Positions 36,501 to 47,859 of a stretch of DNA of 64,000 nucleotides are shown here, in pieces. Under the pieces are notes generated by a model that was given only the letters and a program-made list of their open reading frames with translations, made no database searches and was not told where the DNA came from. The stretch is from Crotophaga sulcirostris. Taxonomy: Eukaryota > Chordata > Aves > Cuculiformes > Crotophagidae. Numbering within the stretch: the first letter of the stretch is position 1; the number at the start of each line of letters is the position of its first letter. Made by a program: the position numbers and the translations under genes. Where the stretch lies: contig VYZB01000134.1 in NCBI GenBank assembly GCA_013397455.1, positions 1,532,964 through 1,596,963 on the forward strand. The letters run 5' to 3'.

Positions 36501-39500
36501 TCGGGACGCATACTCGTCTGACTGCAGATGTTTAATGACATCAGGAAACCAGACAGATAGGCCGTAGTAGCTGTGAAAAACAGAAAAAGCTCAGTCATCA
36601 ACCTCACTTGTTCAGAAATGTAAGGTAAGGATGAGCAGCTCCCTTGGCTCCATACAAGATGGAGTAGTTGCTCCATCATAATAAAATCATCCATAAAATA
36701 AAAGTATTGAAAGATGCTGACAACAGAAGATGTCAGTTTTCTGAAGAAGATATTCTTGAAGAGTCAGGCTTGCAACCAAGAACAGACTAACTGATAAATA
36801 TAACATTTTTGTGGAAAGATACTGAATAAAACCTTTCTGAATAAAAATTATAATCATAGTGACAAAAATGTGCATGCGGATGATTCTTCTGTCTATCAGG
36901 TCTATCAAAAATGGTTTAAAACCTGAATCACTCTTACCCAAAAGACAGGGTGAACCATACAGCCGTAAGTTTGATTGTATTATCCTTCACTGGATAGTTG
37001 AAGCATCTCATAAATGTCATCCAAATCTGTAATTGATTAGGAAATACAGTTATTTTAAATCAGTGAAAAATTTTGTTAAATGATAGCAGCTCTTGATTCT
37101 GATTTGCTTGCTTCTTCAGGGCATCAGAGAGAGCAGATCAGCTCTTCGATAATGGTCATAGCTTTACTTCTCATACAAGTATGTCGATCCCCCTATAAAG
37201 CCAGGTTGTGAGTGTTCTGTGACTTTGCGTCTTCTTTTCATGGAATCATAGAATACTTTGGATTGGAAGGCAGCTTTAAGGATCACCTAGTTTAACCCCT
37301 CTGTGGTGAGCAGGGACAAATTCAGCTTGATTAGGTCACTCAAAGCCCCCCATCCATCTGACCTTGAACAATTTCAGGGGTATCCACAACTTCTCTGGGC
37401 AACCTTTCCAGTGTCTTACCACCCTCATCCTAAAATTTCTTCTGAATGCCCGATCCTTTTTCAGTTTAAAACTGTTACCACTTCTCCTGTCACTACAGGC
37501 CTTGGTAAAAAGTCTCTCTCCATCATTCTTACAAGCCCCTTTTAAGTACTGAAAGGCTGTAGTAAGTTCTCCCTGGAGCTTTCTGTTCTCCAGGCTGAAC
37601 AACCCCAACTGCCTCAGCCTTTCTTCATAGGAGAAGTGTTCCATCCTTCCAACCATTTTTGTGGCCCTCCTCTGTACCCGCTCTAATGGGTCCATGTCTC
37701 TCCCGTGCAGGGGACTCCAGAGCTGGATGCAGTACTCAGGTGGGGTGTCACCAGAGCAGAGCAGAGAAGCAGAATCACCTCCCTTGAACTGCTGGCCAGT
37801 TCAGGGCTGCAAGTGCATGTTGTCAGCTCATATCAATTTTTTTTAAACACCATTGTGTTGTGTCTCTTAATTCACCTTTGCTCAGACCTCAGACTTTCCT
37901 AATCTCTAGGCAGCTTCATTTTACTATCTCAAATAAACCAGAGACCTAGTAAAAATTGTTTTCTTTTCATTTTGCATTATTGCTCTGCTTTAAGTTCAGA
38001 CAAGCTGTATTCCATATTTCAACAGAGATGCACTCAGAATTTCATCTATCATAACCTACCATAGCTGGAAATTGGTGAGGAGTAGCTGGCACTACCCTAA
38101 GGTCAGAGATGCTACAGCAGAGCTGACTGAGAATGGTGTTCTCCTCTCTCTGTCTCTCATCTCAAGATGATCTCCTCCTTTTGAAAAGGAGAGGTAGTCT
38201 GTCCTAGGAGGATTTAACACTCATCATGCAACAACGACGGTACTCTGACCCAGGGGCTAGTCCACTGAGATAATAAGGATGTGTGACAACGAAGCTTCAA
38301 CTCCTTTGAAGCTGGTTTAGTTAAAAAGCCAAAGGATAACATTTCAATTTTCAACTACTCCATTTTTTTGACTAATAACTATAAACACAGATACTTACTG
38401 GACTATTTTTTTCATATGGAAAATGCCATTTTTCCAAGCAAAGCAATTTTGCAACAAAAATTTGATTTACAACACTTCATTAGAGTTCTGGAGAGCTTTA
38501 AGATGCCAGATTTTTAACAACTGTGTAAAGCTACTTTTGACTTCATTTTTTTTTAATTAAAGAGGCTTTTCTCAGTTTTTATTACAAGGTTTAAAGACAC
38601 TGCATAATTTCGGTTTTGCAAAAAATTAAAAAAGGATATGGACCACCATCTCAGTGAGTTTGTATTAAATTCTCTAAAGTAGACCTAACATAGTTTTCTG
38701 GTAAAACATTTGACATATACAAAAATACATGCAGATACTATGCCTTATAAATGTTTTATTGACATTCATTTTCATAATTTATTCATGAGTTTACCATTTG
38801 CGACTAATGTGGTCCCAAGTTCTTGCTGATAATTTTTCTTCTCATCATGTGTCATCTCTTTCCATAGGTATGTATTGGTATGCATTCCTAGTACACATTA
38901 TATTGTGATGCTTGGGAATATGGCTAGAGTACTAGCCGTCACATATGTGAAGACCAATGCAGCATTTTCCTTTTCAGAACTTAGGACTGACCTCTGATGG
39001 ATCAGAAGTGGATCTGTGCCTCTTCTGCAATCAGGAAGGCAGAGCCTAACACTGGTTTCTGAATCTTCCAGTTGCATGGAAAATGTAGCATTGTAGACAC
39101 CACCAGCATGGGTCAAATCAACCCATCCCATTTGGCTAATTAAAAAGAAGTTAACTACAGAATGAACAAAGATTTTGTTACTTACACCATATAACTCTGT
39201 GCGAATTCTAACAAAGCACCTCCTGTACCAAGTTCCTGTATCGCTCTCAATTTCTATGAGCTCATCTATCTGCTTTGGGGTTTTGATTCTGTTAACCTAG
39301 AAATAAAAGCAGAACAACAAATATTTGCATTTTCTTGAATAACTAACAGCCCATCGAAGAGTATTGAAAGGTTTTAATAAGTCACATCCACTGAGAATGA
39401 ACAAATATTAAATCTATGTCTACACTAGAAATGCTTTAGAAATATAAAGGAATAATAAACTACTGTAATGCCAAAATTCCTTGTGGATGCGACTGTATTG

Positions 39501-42500
39501 GAAAAACTCAAATTTCAAAGCATGCAGGAAATCCATTTCCTCTGACTGAAACAAGCTGCTACTGTCAAGTTCTGCTAGAGTGTTGCTGTACATACCCCTA
39601 ATGCCACAAAGGATAAGACATTATTTAAACCCTCAGTTAACCATGTCCAGGATTTGCTACCAAGTTTTTTTCTGACTTGTTATCACAACATTGTTGAAAG
39701 TCTATTGATTAAAGATACAGTAAAGAAAATAGAAGTATTTGAAATACCATAAATTAACAGTTTAAGAACATTTTTCTTCTGTTCTTTTTTCCTGTAGTGT
39801 TAGACAGAGTACTCTCTTTGTCTTTTGGATGTTAACTTTAACTATCCTTTTTAATGCAAAGAGTAAGAGTCAAGTGAAATTATCTGGAACCAGGTATGTT
39901 ATTGCTGTTATGTGCAATCATCTACCTCATCTAATGTAAAATGAGATCAACAGACATCAGGGAAAAATACAGAATTACCAGTGGCAGAGAAGGTGGTGTT
40001 GCCTACAGTGTTAATTTTTATTTCCACTCTCCTGTGTAGCAGAACAAGAATGTGTTATACGGTCTTTCCGGACACAGGACCTTAAATATTTATACCATCG
40101 TATGCTTTTGGCTTTCACTTTGGTCCCAGGTTCATAGCAACATCACAAAAGACACTGTATGTGTCCACAGTTTATTTAAAAAGATGACAAATAGAGAATG
40201 GAAAGAAAACAAATAACACTGACTGACACATAAAGAGAGAGAGAGGAAGAGACTGAGTGCTCAATGTTTGGCTGCATTTTCTGAAGGCAGCAATAGTTTG
40301 TGTTTCTTCTTAGCAGAATGAGGACACCACTACCCACAGATGTATCACAGTGGATTATAGGACATCAGGGAATAGCAGTATTGACGGTAAGGCTCTAGTT
40401 TTCAGTTACATGCTTTTACAGATGCACACTGTTTAAGATGTACCAGCAGCCTCATCCCATGAACAAGAACAAACAAAAGCCCACTAAGCAGTTTTAGCTA
40501 TAACCACCCTCATTTCTGAAACACTGCAGCTCACCCTCTTGCCAAACGATGACTATGTCAAAACCCTGTATCCTCCTCATCACACCTCTTCCAATAGCAA
40601 TAATTCTGTCTGTATCATTCCATTGATTCTAAGCTTTTCTTAAACTGCTGTTACTAAACATGTTATTCAAAAAAATGAGTTGAGTCGTTCAAGATTATTT
40701 AAGATCCTGTACATACAGACATCTTCACATGCCACATCTCCAAGCAGAAAGGGCATGCCTTTTGAATCACACTATAGAAACCAGTAGGCTCAGGGGCAGC
40801 CTTTTCACCATTCTGTCCACCTGACTCATTTGTGGAGGCTGGGGAAAATGTGTGTATATCCTAGGACCACTTTATATGATGGGACAAAAAGCCTGTGGCC
40901 TTGATCGTTCTTTAACATAAGAAAAACCCTATTGAATGAGCACAATGGTCCATCTGGACCATGAAAATTCAGCTGTCAGTATATGAAGAATGAAAGAAAA
41001 AACAATAAAGAATACCTATCTTAATGAAAATGGAACTTTATTTAAAAGCAATGGCTAGAAACATACATTTTTAAAAATTTTACAAAATTAAGACATGCTA
41101 CACAGGAATATGTTTGCAGAAAAAAAAATAAACGGAAGTGAAAGCAGAGAGAATTTTATTTTTAAGGACATGATTTTTTTTTCTGCTTAAATATTTAACC
41201 CAGATTTGATGATTCTGTGATTGTGAAAAAACCTTCTAGGAAAAGATGACATCAATATAATTAGGTGAAATTATATCGGGAAATAGGGAAACATAAAAAA
41301 GGGAAGCATACTAAAACTATAGTGGTAAAAATTTACATCAGCTGTAGAGTTAGAAAACACAGTGTCAAAGTGTATCTGATCTAACTAGTGACATGAAATG
41401 GAGGAAAAGTGTACTGCATAAGTCGTAGAATGGAATTGGATGAAGCAAAAGTGTTTAGGAAAGATACGTGAATAAAGTACTGAGACAAAACATCACAATA
41501 TTCAGGACTAACTTATGTAAAAAAATCCCTGAAAGACTAAAACGATGTCTCAAACAAATTATACATATGTTCTTTGCCTTCTGGATTTTAAATGATGAAG
41601 TGCTGATATTGTCCAACGAGGATACAAGGATACATCTTCTAATCATATTAATGCAAGCCAAAAAATAGGGACTTCTATGCATTTATAACCTTCACTTACA
41701 GTACAGTATTTCTAGTCCTTCAACTCATCGACATCTGGAGTTGAGTTTTCCCAATGTTCATGGCATAAACAGCAAAAATTCCAAGAAATTGGTGTTTTTT
41801 CCTTATTCATGCATTATTCATGGCTGATCAATTAACAAAAATAGAAATGAAGTGCAGAGTTCAGTATGGTTCAGTGTCACATTTTAAAGACTTGTGTAGA
41901 TCACAAGAACTGGAAACAACAGGCATGTTGTTTCTTCTTCAAGGATGCTTTAGCTCATGATTACTAGTATGTCAAACTGATGTGAGACTGTGGTTGATGT
42001 TTCTTCCCACCTCTTGTCTCAGCACATTTCTGTCTTCTTCCTCATGCCTAAATCAACACCATAATGGGACAGGGTCTGTACTATGGCTGACTGTGCAATC
42101 AGTCAATGAATATCAACACTGGCAGAAGAAAAACAGAGTGACCAGGGGCAGGCATACTCTGTCTGAAAGAAGCTCAGATCAGCAAGACTCAATTGTGAAA
42201 TTACACCCTGGCTGTATGGTGTTAGGCAAATCCCTTTACTCACAAATGAAATCAGTAAATAAAATATTAGGTTAGATGGGATTAGGGGTAGGCCACTTGT
42301 GTATGAGTAAATGTGGATTTAACATGACAGATGTGTTCATCAGCCTTCTTTCAGGATAAATGTAAGAGTACTTGAGCTTCTCTGTGGAAAAAGTTAAATA
42401 GAGGCAACAGAAACTGCATCCAAGACAATAAACTGCAAGGAATAAAGTTTTATGGTCAGATGGTCATTCCTTGAGACTTCCTGCATATGCAGAACCTTTA

Positions 42501-43691
42501 AGAGGATTTCTTAATTGAGTTATATAAGCATTAAAGTAAAAAGAAAGCCTATGGAAGAAAAAAACCATCCCACACCTGGCTCTGAGAGGGAGCAGAGTGC
42601 CAGGACTCCCAAAGCACAGCACAAGCTAGAAAGGTAGCCTGAATTTCAAAGCAAGAAAATGCCTTCTGCTGTTTGGGCCTACTGTATCCAGGAAGACAAA
42701 ATTATTGTATATATTCTTAATAAATTAGGAAGATACCATAAAAAGTCCCACATCTGAATGGCGAATTTCTCCTTCAAATAGAAACAGCCCATCAAGACTT
42801 TGAACATGGCCTTATCATTAGACCTGCAAGTCAACAATACTCAGTTGAGTTTCCAAGATATTTTGAGAAAATTGTGTCTGAACTTACTATTTCACAGAAA
42901 TGAAAATGAATTTTTAAGATTATTATTTTAGCTGATAAAAATTAAAAAATAATTAAAAATTCTTTAAAGAATCAACAGCCAATCAGTTTGGACTCATATG
43001 TGTCTGCTGTTACTATTAAGGGTGAAAAAAATTAATAAATAAGACACGGATGGAGTCTATTAAGTACCTTGGCACACCAGAGAAAATTATCACACTGTGG
43101 GTTTGTACACTCAAGTATATGCTGGGCAAAGGCTGGTATCTCAACACCTGCTGTATATATAACAATTTCAGCAGCAATTTGGTTCTTACATTTAGGTATT
43201 TAGAGTGCAAAAGACTGGCTTTTTCATGTAGGCTATTAACATTGATTGCTTAAGCCCTCTAGACCTTGTGAGTCAACAAGCTCACTGATGTGCTAAGTGA
43301 TTAGTTTTTAAAGCAATACTCACTGTGAAGACTTTCTCAGGCTGACCACGAGCTCGCATGTTTGTGTCATGAATTTGCTTGAGTATCATCCAAGCTTCAT
43401 CATGTTTCCCAACCTAAATGTTTGATCAAAAACATTTAAACAAAACATACATACAGATTAAGATATTCACTATAGTCATGGAACAACATTAATGCCTGTT
43501 ATACAGAGGTCTTGATGTAAACACAGATATAATTTTGATTGGAATATAAAGTCATACCTCCAGCAAGAATCGTGGGCTTTCTGGCATAAAGGTCAGGGCT
43601 ACCACAGAGGAGACGCAGGGCAGAGCACAGACAATCACAAATACTCGCCAGCTATGGAACTGGTAGGCAGAGCCCATGCTGAAACTCCATC
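21358..43691 (-). CDS. SV2C: SV2C, synaptic vesicle glycoprotein 2C, partial gene (nine 3'-terminal coding exons)
   Basis: SV2C is a 12-pass membrane protein of the major facilitator superfamily fold in synaptic and secretory vesicles. It is involved in regulated exocytosis and binds synaptotagmin. Coding exons are 43558-43691, 43324-43413, 39186-39296, 36938-37026, 36406-36570, 33470-33603, 32052-32255, 31277-31436 and 21358-21541. All borders are GT-AG and all phases agree, giving about 422 codons with no stop before the TAA at 21358. The product holds TM6-TM12 and the large luminal loop with pentapeptide-like repeats. DDDYSAYWIYFVNF and the C-terminus LPDTRTQVLM identify SV2C rather than SV2A or SV2B. 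About 300 N-terminal residues are missing: the start codon and first transmembrane half should be encoded beyond 64000. No disabling mutation is seen, so the gene looks functional. Confidence 0.96.
24917..24940. repeat. Perfect inverted repeat, 11-bp arms, 2-nt spacer
   Basis: ATGTGCTATCT at 24917-24927 is followed by AC and then its exact reverse complement at 24930-24940. It lies in the last SV2C intron. With so small a loop it would more likely form a cruciform or protein-binding dyad than an RNA stem-loop. Confidence 0.7.
26863..26886. repeat. 24-bp perfect palindrome
   Basis: The half-site TTGTGAATGCAA is followed directly by its reverse complement with no spacer, and symmetry breaks just outside. 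The half-site contains ATGCAA, one base from the octamer-type ATGCAAAT. It lies within the last SV2C intron. It may be a dyad for a homodimeric DNA-binding protein or simply chance. Confidence 0.75.
29380..29396 (+). repeat. Poly(A) tract, 17 bases
   Basis: An uninterrupted A run preceded by GAATTT. No retrogene or SINE body is recognisable upstream, so I treat it as a simple homopolymer rather than a retroposed tail. Confidence 0.7.
31277..31436 (-). CDS. SV2C: SV2C in-window exon 8: TM9 and TM10
   Basis: The exon is 160 bp. It completes Gly and encodes 52 residues beginning GSMVLSGISCFFLWFGTSES and ending ITVELYPTDR, then AG of an Arg codon. The two hydrophobic blocks are TM9 (SMVLSGISCFFLWF) and TM10 (MMIGMLCLYNGLTISAWNSL). 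VELYPTDRR is the conserved cytoplasmic motif after TM10. The acceptor is TTGTACCTAG and the donor GTATGT. Confidence 0.96.
31437..32051 (-). other. SV2C intron (615 bp)
   Basis: GTAGGG donor and TTGTACCTAG acceptor on the minus strand. It holds a pyrimidine-rich stretch (31690-31735 on the plus strand) and no recognisable element. Confidence 0.9.
32052..32255 (-). CDS. SV2C: SV2C in-window exon 7: end of luminal domain and TM8
   Basis: The exon is 204 bp. It completes Asp and reads LEQYKFVDSELINCTFFHIR TGCQISFDDDYSAYWIYFVN in two blocks, then FLGTLAVLPGNIVSALL, MDRIGRLTML and G. The first 30 residues finish the luminal repeats and include an NCT sequon. YWIYFVNFLGTLAVLPGNIVSALL is TM8, and MDRIGR is the conserved facilitator-family loop motif between TM8 and TM9. 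FDDDYSAYWIYFVNF is diagnostic of SV2C. Where mammalian SV2C has a second sequon (HNKTGC, from memory) this sequence has HIRTGC, so that site is absent. The acceptor is TTTCCACAG and the donor GTAGGG. Confidence 0.96.
32256..33469 (-). other. SV2C intron (1.2 kb)
   Basis: Bounded by the donor GTATTA and acceptor TTTCCACAG. A 122-codon open frame on the opposite strand (32515-32883) has no recognisable motif and looks incidental. Confidence 0.88.
33470..33603 (-). CDS. SV2C: SV2C in-window exon 6: luminal pentapeptide-repeat domain
   Basis: The exon is 134 bp, 44 whole codons beginning FVMMKFKSVTFEDSLFKNCV and ending NCTFVNTTFYNT, then G of an Asp codon. Regularly spaced Phe/Leu and Cys/Asn (SVTF, SLFKNCVF, NTYFRNCTF, NTTFYNT) show the pentapeptide-like repeats that fold as a beta-helix in the luminal domain of SV2 proteins. 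NCT and NTT are N-glycosylation sequons. In mammals this luminal domain is the known binding site for botulinum neurotoxin A. The acceptor is TTGGACAG and the donor GTATTA, which is not strong. Skipping this exon would shift the frame. Confidence 0.94.
33604..36405 (-). other. SV2C intron (2.8 kb) with a weak donor
   Basis: The donor reads GTTTAA and the acceptor GGACAG. Nothing recognisable lies inside. It separates the two exons that encode the first half of the luminal domain. Confidence 0.85.
36406..36570 (-). CDS. SV2C: SV2C in-window exon 5: end of TM7 and start of the luminal domain
   Basis: The exon is 165 bp. It completes Gly and reads YYGLSVWFPDVIKHLQSDEY, then ASRVKHFRNEEVSHFVFNFT, LENQIHSNGEYIND and AG of an Arg codon. 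It enters the vesicle lumen after VWFPDVI. NFT is an N-glycosylation sequon. The middle part (SRVK...FNFTLENQIH) resembles the SV2A/SV2B type more than the mammalian SV2C sequence I remember, although the length of the segment is the same. The acceptor is TTTTTCACAG. The donor GTTTAA is weak (no G at +5), yet the protein joins correctly to the next exon. Confidence 0.94.
36571..36937 (-). other. SV2C intron (367 bp)
   Basis: GTAAGA donor and TTTTTCACAG acceptor. It interrupts the Gly codon in the middle of TM7. Nothing else is recognised. Confidence 0.9.
36938..37026 (-). CDS. SV2C: SV2C in-window exon 4: start of TM7
   Basis: The exon is 89 bp. It begins IWMTFMRCFNYPVKDNTIKL and ends in WFTLSF plus the first two bases of a Gly codon. 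The acceptor is CAATTACAG and the donor GTAAGA. The IKLTAVWFTLSFG segment, completed by the next exon, forms TM7. The NYPVKDNTIKL motif is characteristic of SV2 proteins. Confidence 0.95.
37027..39185 (-). other. SV2C intron (2.2 kb) carrying a CR1 fragment
   Basis: GTAAGT donor and CAATTACAG acceptor. About a quarter of it is the CR1 LINE remnant at 37240-37806. The rest is AT-rich and unrecognised. Confidence 0.9.
37240..37806 (-). mobile_element. CR1 LINE fragment, 3' end
   Basis: The element reads on the minus strand and is truncated at its 5' side. Its 3' terminus is the typical CR1 tail (TTCTATGATTCCATG, complement near 37240-37255). Minus-strand translation gives MDPLERVQRRATKMVGRMEH, then RLRQLGLFSLENRKLQGELT and downstream blocks ending near KLFKVRWMGGFE, the C-terminal part of CR1 ORF2. 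A 119-codon frame (37336-37695) is still open. There is no reverse-transcriptase core, so it cannot mobilise itself. It has the same orientation as SV2C and lies wholly within an intron. Confidence 0.95.
39186..39296 (-). CDS. SV2C: SV2C in-window exon 3: central cytoplasmic loop
   Basis: The exon is 111 bp, phase 0 at both ends, and encodes 37 residues: VNRIKTPKQIDELIEIESDT then GTWYRRCFVRIRTELYG. The acceptor is TATTTCTAG and the donor GTAAGT. It carries basic and acidic cytoplasmic residues with no membrane segment. It continues the loop begun in the preceding exon and leads into TM7. The match to mammalian SV2C is very close. Confidence 0.95.
39297..43323 (-). other. SV2C intron (4.0 kb)
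   Basis: GTGAGT donor and TATTTCTAG acceptor. It contains an AG-rich simple stretch at 40231-40252. No gene or recognisable transposon is seen, and short open frames on both strands look incidental. Confidence 0.85.
40231..40252 (+). repeat. (AG)n-like microsatellite
   Basis: A short run of alternating A and G (AGAGAGAGAG core) degenerating into GGAAGAGACTGAG. It is intronic. Confidence 0.65.
43324..43413 (-). CDS. SV2C: SV2C in-window exon 2: central cytoplasmic loop
   Basis: The exon is 90 bp, phase 0 at both ends, and encodes 30 residues beginning VGKHDEAWMILKQIHDTNMR and ending QPEKVFT. The acceptor is CATTTAG and the donor GTGAGT is near consensus. This hydrophilic segment belongs to the cytoplasmic loop between the two six-helix halves. 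It is separated from the previous exon by only 144 bp, by far the shortest intron seen. It can be skipped without changing the frame. Confidence 0.95.
43414..43557 (-). other. SV2C intron (144 bp)
   Basis: GTATGA donor and CATTTAG acceptor. It is the shortest intron of the visible gene, phase 0, with no other content. Confidence 0.93.
43558..43691 (-). CDS. SV2C: SV2C in-window exon 1 (most 5' visible): TM6 region
   Basis: The exon is 134 bp. It starts with two bases (GA) that complete a split Gly codon, then reads WSFSMGSAYQFHSWRVFVIV and ends with MPESPRFLLE. The acceptor is TTTCACAG and the donor GTATGA. The hydrophobic stretch from RVFVIV through VVALTF is a transmembrane helix, and PESPRFL is the conserved cytoplasmic motif after TM6 in this transporter family. 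It implies an upstream exon ending one base into a Gly codon. No matching exon is visible within the 20.3 kb upstream in this window. Confidence 0.95.
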
Positions 43692-46600
43692 CTGTGAAAG
43701 CAAAAATTCACAACATGTAGAGAAATAAGGAGCGTTGTGTGTGGGAGTCTGCAGCTTCTTGGAGATGGAAAATGATACTTGTGTTTAAATGAAGCCTGAT
43801 TGATGTCTTCTATTTCCACAAATATTGATGATTTCATCAATAATCTTACACTATGACTTTCAACCTCTTTCATGTATAATCATGGTCAAAAATGGCTATA
43901 TTGTGTAGGGTGGGAGACTTCCTTACGCAGGGATGAGGAAGCCTGTTTCAAGTCTCCTGGCAAAATCTGCATGAAGGTAGACATGTGGACCGAAGAGGGA
44001 CACCATCACCATAAATAAGAATATATATACAAAGAAATAATTTCCTATGAATACTAGAAGAAGGGAGAATTAAAAAATCTCCACTCATATTTTATGGAAT
44101 TTTGCAGCCATCCTGATTTATTATTAACTATTCTTTTACAAAGAGTTAATTTCAGTAGTCTTAATAGTCTTCTAACATAATCTATTGCAACACATACAGC
44201 ATTTAAGTGCCTAACTTTGGTTTCCAACTTGTTTCAGAGCGCTATACCACTCCTTAAATAGTTAAAAGTAAACTGGCACTTGTCCCTTCTGCCTCATAAC
44301 TATATATACAGGAAAAAAGATCCAATATTTAAACTTCTATTCGAGATGAGAAACCTGAAGACTGAAGTAAAGTGGCAATTTATGATTATATAAAGAGATT
44401 AAGAAAAAAGAACAATAGGAAAACAACTCTCCTCATCTGAAAACTGATCTTGAGATACATTTGAGTGCTAATAACATGCTGTAGAAGCCATTGTTAAAAT
44501 ATACTGAGAAGAACACAAAAGGAAATATTGGAAAACTTCTATGTGAAACTTCAGGGCTGGTAGTTCAACATTTTAAGCAAGTATCTGATTGTACAGTATA
44601 TTATGACTGCACCATTGAAATGCTAGGATTGTAAGAAATATAAGAATTTCACTTAAGAAAGAGAAAAATATTATTTGGGTAACTACTTGGCCTTTTCGTC
44701 TTTATTCAATACAGCACAAATTTTCAAGTAAAATCTTCAAGGATAACTTATTAAAAGATGAGTGGAAGATGAGAATAATGATGAAGTACAGAAGAAGTTA
44801 CTGGAAGAAAATGGAATCCTGGTCAAAGAAAGAGCTGACGCTGGATTAATCTCATGTATTTCTCTGCTAACTGATTTTTCTAGATAAAAGACATGCTTCA
44901 TTAAATGTGTCTGGATGTCGGTAAACAACTGGTACAACATGGTACCAAATGACCTATTATATAGTTTTTCCAAAGGACGTATTTATGTGCTAAATGTATA
45001 GTGTATTTTGGAATTTAAAGATCTAACACTGTCATCATAGATACATTCCTGAAAAAAAAATAATCCCTTCTCATATTAAAGTATTTACATATTGCCATAT
45101 GTAATACTGTCAACTTATGATTTATTTTTGCCCTTTCTCAACAGCTTGGTGAAATATTTTGATCTGCGAACTTGGGAACCTGTTTATTTTGGTCTCCTAA
45201 AATATTTCTCTGTTTCTGAAATCACACCAGCTTCCTCTAAAGCCTTATTTAGCCCTACCATTTTTACCCCAGGAACACAAAGGTAAAATCAATGACTGTG
45301 CTGGCAGTTATCTTGGAATGCCATGTTATTTTTTTTAAGTAAGGCTCTAGATAAACATACCTTCCCCCTCCAATGTTCCCTCCAACAAAAAGAATCTGCC
45401 TAAAATTTAATGTTAAACTTCATTCTAGAGTAGAACTGGGAATGAAAATTTAAGATGAAAAAATATAAACACAAAAGGATGTAAAGATGTAATAAAATTT
45501 ACTGATTTTTTTAAAATATCAACTTTTGATCTTATAGAATTTCAAATATGGGCATAATTTACATCTAAAATGTCAAGGGAACGAAATAAAGAAGGAAAGG
45601 TTTACAGTGAGTTAATGAGGCAATTAGGAACCACAGCTGTGTTTCAGGCATTGTGTACACATTCTGTTGTAATAATTAGAATCATATTTTTCTTTATATA
45701 TTTTAAATTATAGTAAAACATCACCTGGTTCAAAACTCACAAAATTATTCCCTTTTAGTTAAGTTAATTTTCAGTCACAGCAGTGAGCTGATTCAACTCA
45801 CTGGGAAGCTGTGTAACTAATAGTGCCACATGGAAGATGGAACAGAATGGGGATTTTCCCATTTCAGAACAGCATTGTCAAGGTATTGGCTCTTACTGTC
45901 CCGGAAATACACAAAGCCACTGGTATATTTAGACAATCTGCCTTTCACTGCTCTAGTTTATGTTTCATGAGATTGAGCTGCACAAAGGGTACTTTCGTAG
46001 TAAATGAAATCAATCTGGCTTTATACCTGTTATAAAACAACAGTAACATCTTGTGCTCTGTAGACAGTCCTGGAAAACACTGTTGGTAATTTATTTTAAG
46101 CTGTCTTGTATTAATGTAAGTGAACCATACTACACTTAATTAAAAACAATGAGTGCATTGTTCATCCTACTGTCATCCTGACAACTTACAAAACATCTTT
46201 TTTAATCCTTGAAATATCTGAGGGGCGAGTCAAGCTCAATGTTCATTATGTTTTTTATTGCTATTATTTCATCCATTTCTCTATGTACTTTATTAGCTGC
46301 TGCAATTTGTTTTGTGATTTAACATATGTCCTGAACTAATGATACTAGTGAGTGTCATGATGATAATAAGCAATTGGTAGGAAAAAAAAGCCAGCTGCAA
46401 CACAGCTTTCTTGAGGCTGCTCTCCTGTCTATTCCAGTACCAGCACTAAATCAGCAAAAGGAATAAGAACTTTAAATGCAGAAAAATTTTAGATTTATTC
46501 TTACATTTAACACATCCCATTTTCTTAGGTCACGAGCTAATCTGGAAAATGGAGCCATTAGGGTAGCTCTGAATTTAGTTTGCTAAGTGGCTTTCATTCC

Positions 46601-47859
46601 TATTGTGCATAAGTCTTAAAACCAGATGGAAGTGTGTTCTTGGCTGTAACTCAATTTACTTCTCCCTTTCCTGATTTATGACACAATAGCAGAGACAGAG
46701 CAGCTCTAGACAGTTGCATACAGAGCACTGCACAGCAACCTAGCACTAAGTTTCACCCTTGCTCCCTGGCTATGCTGTATTTGAGAGTCATTTATCTTGA
46801 AAACAGTGGCAAGACTCAGTGTTTTATGAATTGCAGAATACTTGGCCCAAATGCATCTTGGGAATGATGTGCTGTAGAGCAATGTAAAACCTGGAATGAT
46901 TGAAGATGCTGAAGCAATCTTTGTGCTGAATACTACCCTCTCACTTTACTGACTGCTGGAAAAAGCCAGGCAATTACTGACTACAGAAACACAGCAGCAC
47001 AAAATCAAATGTAAAAGATGCTAATCTATATCTAATCACCAATTTATATGTTGAATTCAATGTCAAAAAAATCTTCCCTCCCAACACATCTTCTCTATAA
47101 TACTAAAAAATAAAAAGATACTGTAAACAAGTTATTGCTCTAAAGGAAAGAAAAGAGCATTTTGCTGAATAAATATAGAGGTAAACTTATCCATATTATG
47201 CTGAATTTTATAAATATGTATTACCTGCTAAAAAGTGGATATCTTCAAGGACAAGGATCATCTTTTACAGTGGCTAGATTACTAATGAGCAGACTAATGG
47301 GGATCATTTACATGCTTCCAAAATGAAGACTGAAAGGGAACATGATAGCTCTTCACAAATCCATAAGGGTTACACTAAAATGTAACACGGACAATGAAAA
47401 ATACAGCTGCTTACGGGCTCTGGATAAATACTGGCTGGCAAGGGGGAAGTCTCTAAATAACAGAAGAATAAAGTTGTGAAACACCTTTGGAAGAGACTAA
47501 TGTGGGCAAAGAAAACCTAACTGAATATGGGGTTATTATGGCATAGTTAGCTAAAGATTGACCACTTCTGGTAACAGTTTTTGTTAGTCATTCAGTAGAA
47601 ATCAGAGGAACTAGATTCACTGCAGTATCAAAAATTGTCAAAAGCATAAAAATTTATGTTTTGGTAGATCAAAGGAGCAAGCAGATGTAAGAAAATCCCT
47701 AAAATTAGTGGCAGAGGAGAAAGATAGCCTAGGAATTTACAGGATACTGTGCTAAAGCAGAATATTTTTTCTCTGACTTTTCTGCCTGATCATTATCACC
47801 AAGGGTTGTTGGTGTCTAGCAAGGCCACTGCTCACACCTATTTCTATGTGAATTAAGGC

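Noticed and set aside
43927..44053. Possible cryptic minus-strand exon with acceptor TTCTTCTAG, donor GTAAGG and an open hydrophobic frame, just upstream of the first visible SV2C exon.
   Set aside because: It leaves two bases of a codon where the next SV2C exon needs one, so splicing would shift the frame. The peptide also does not resemble the SV2 segment expected there.
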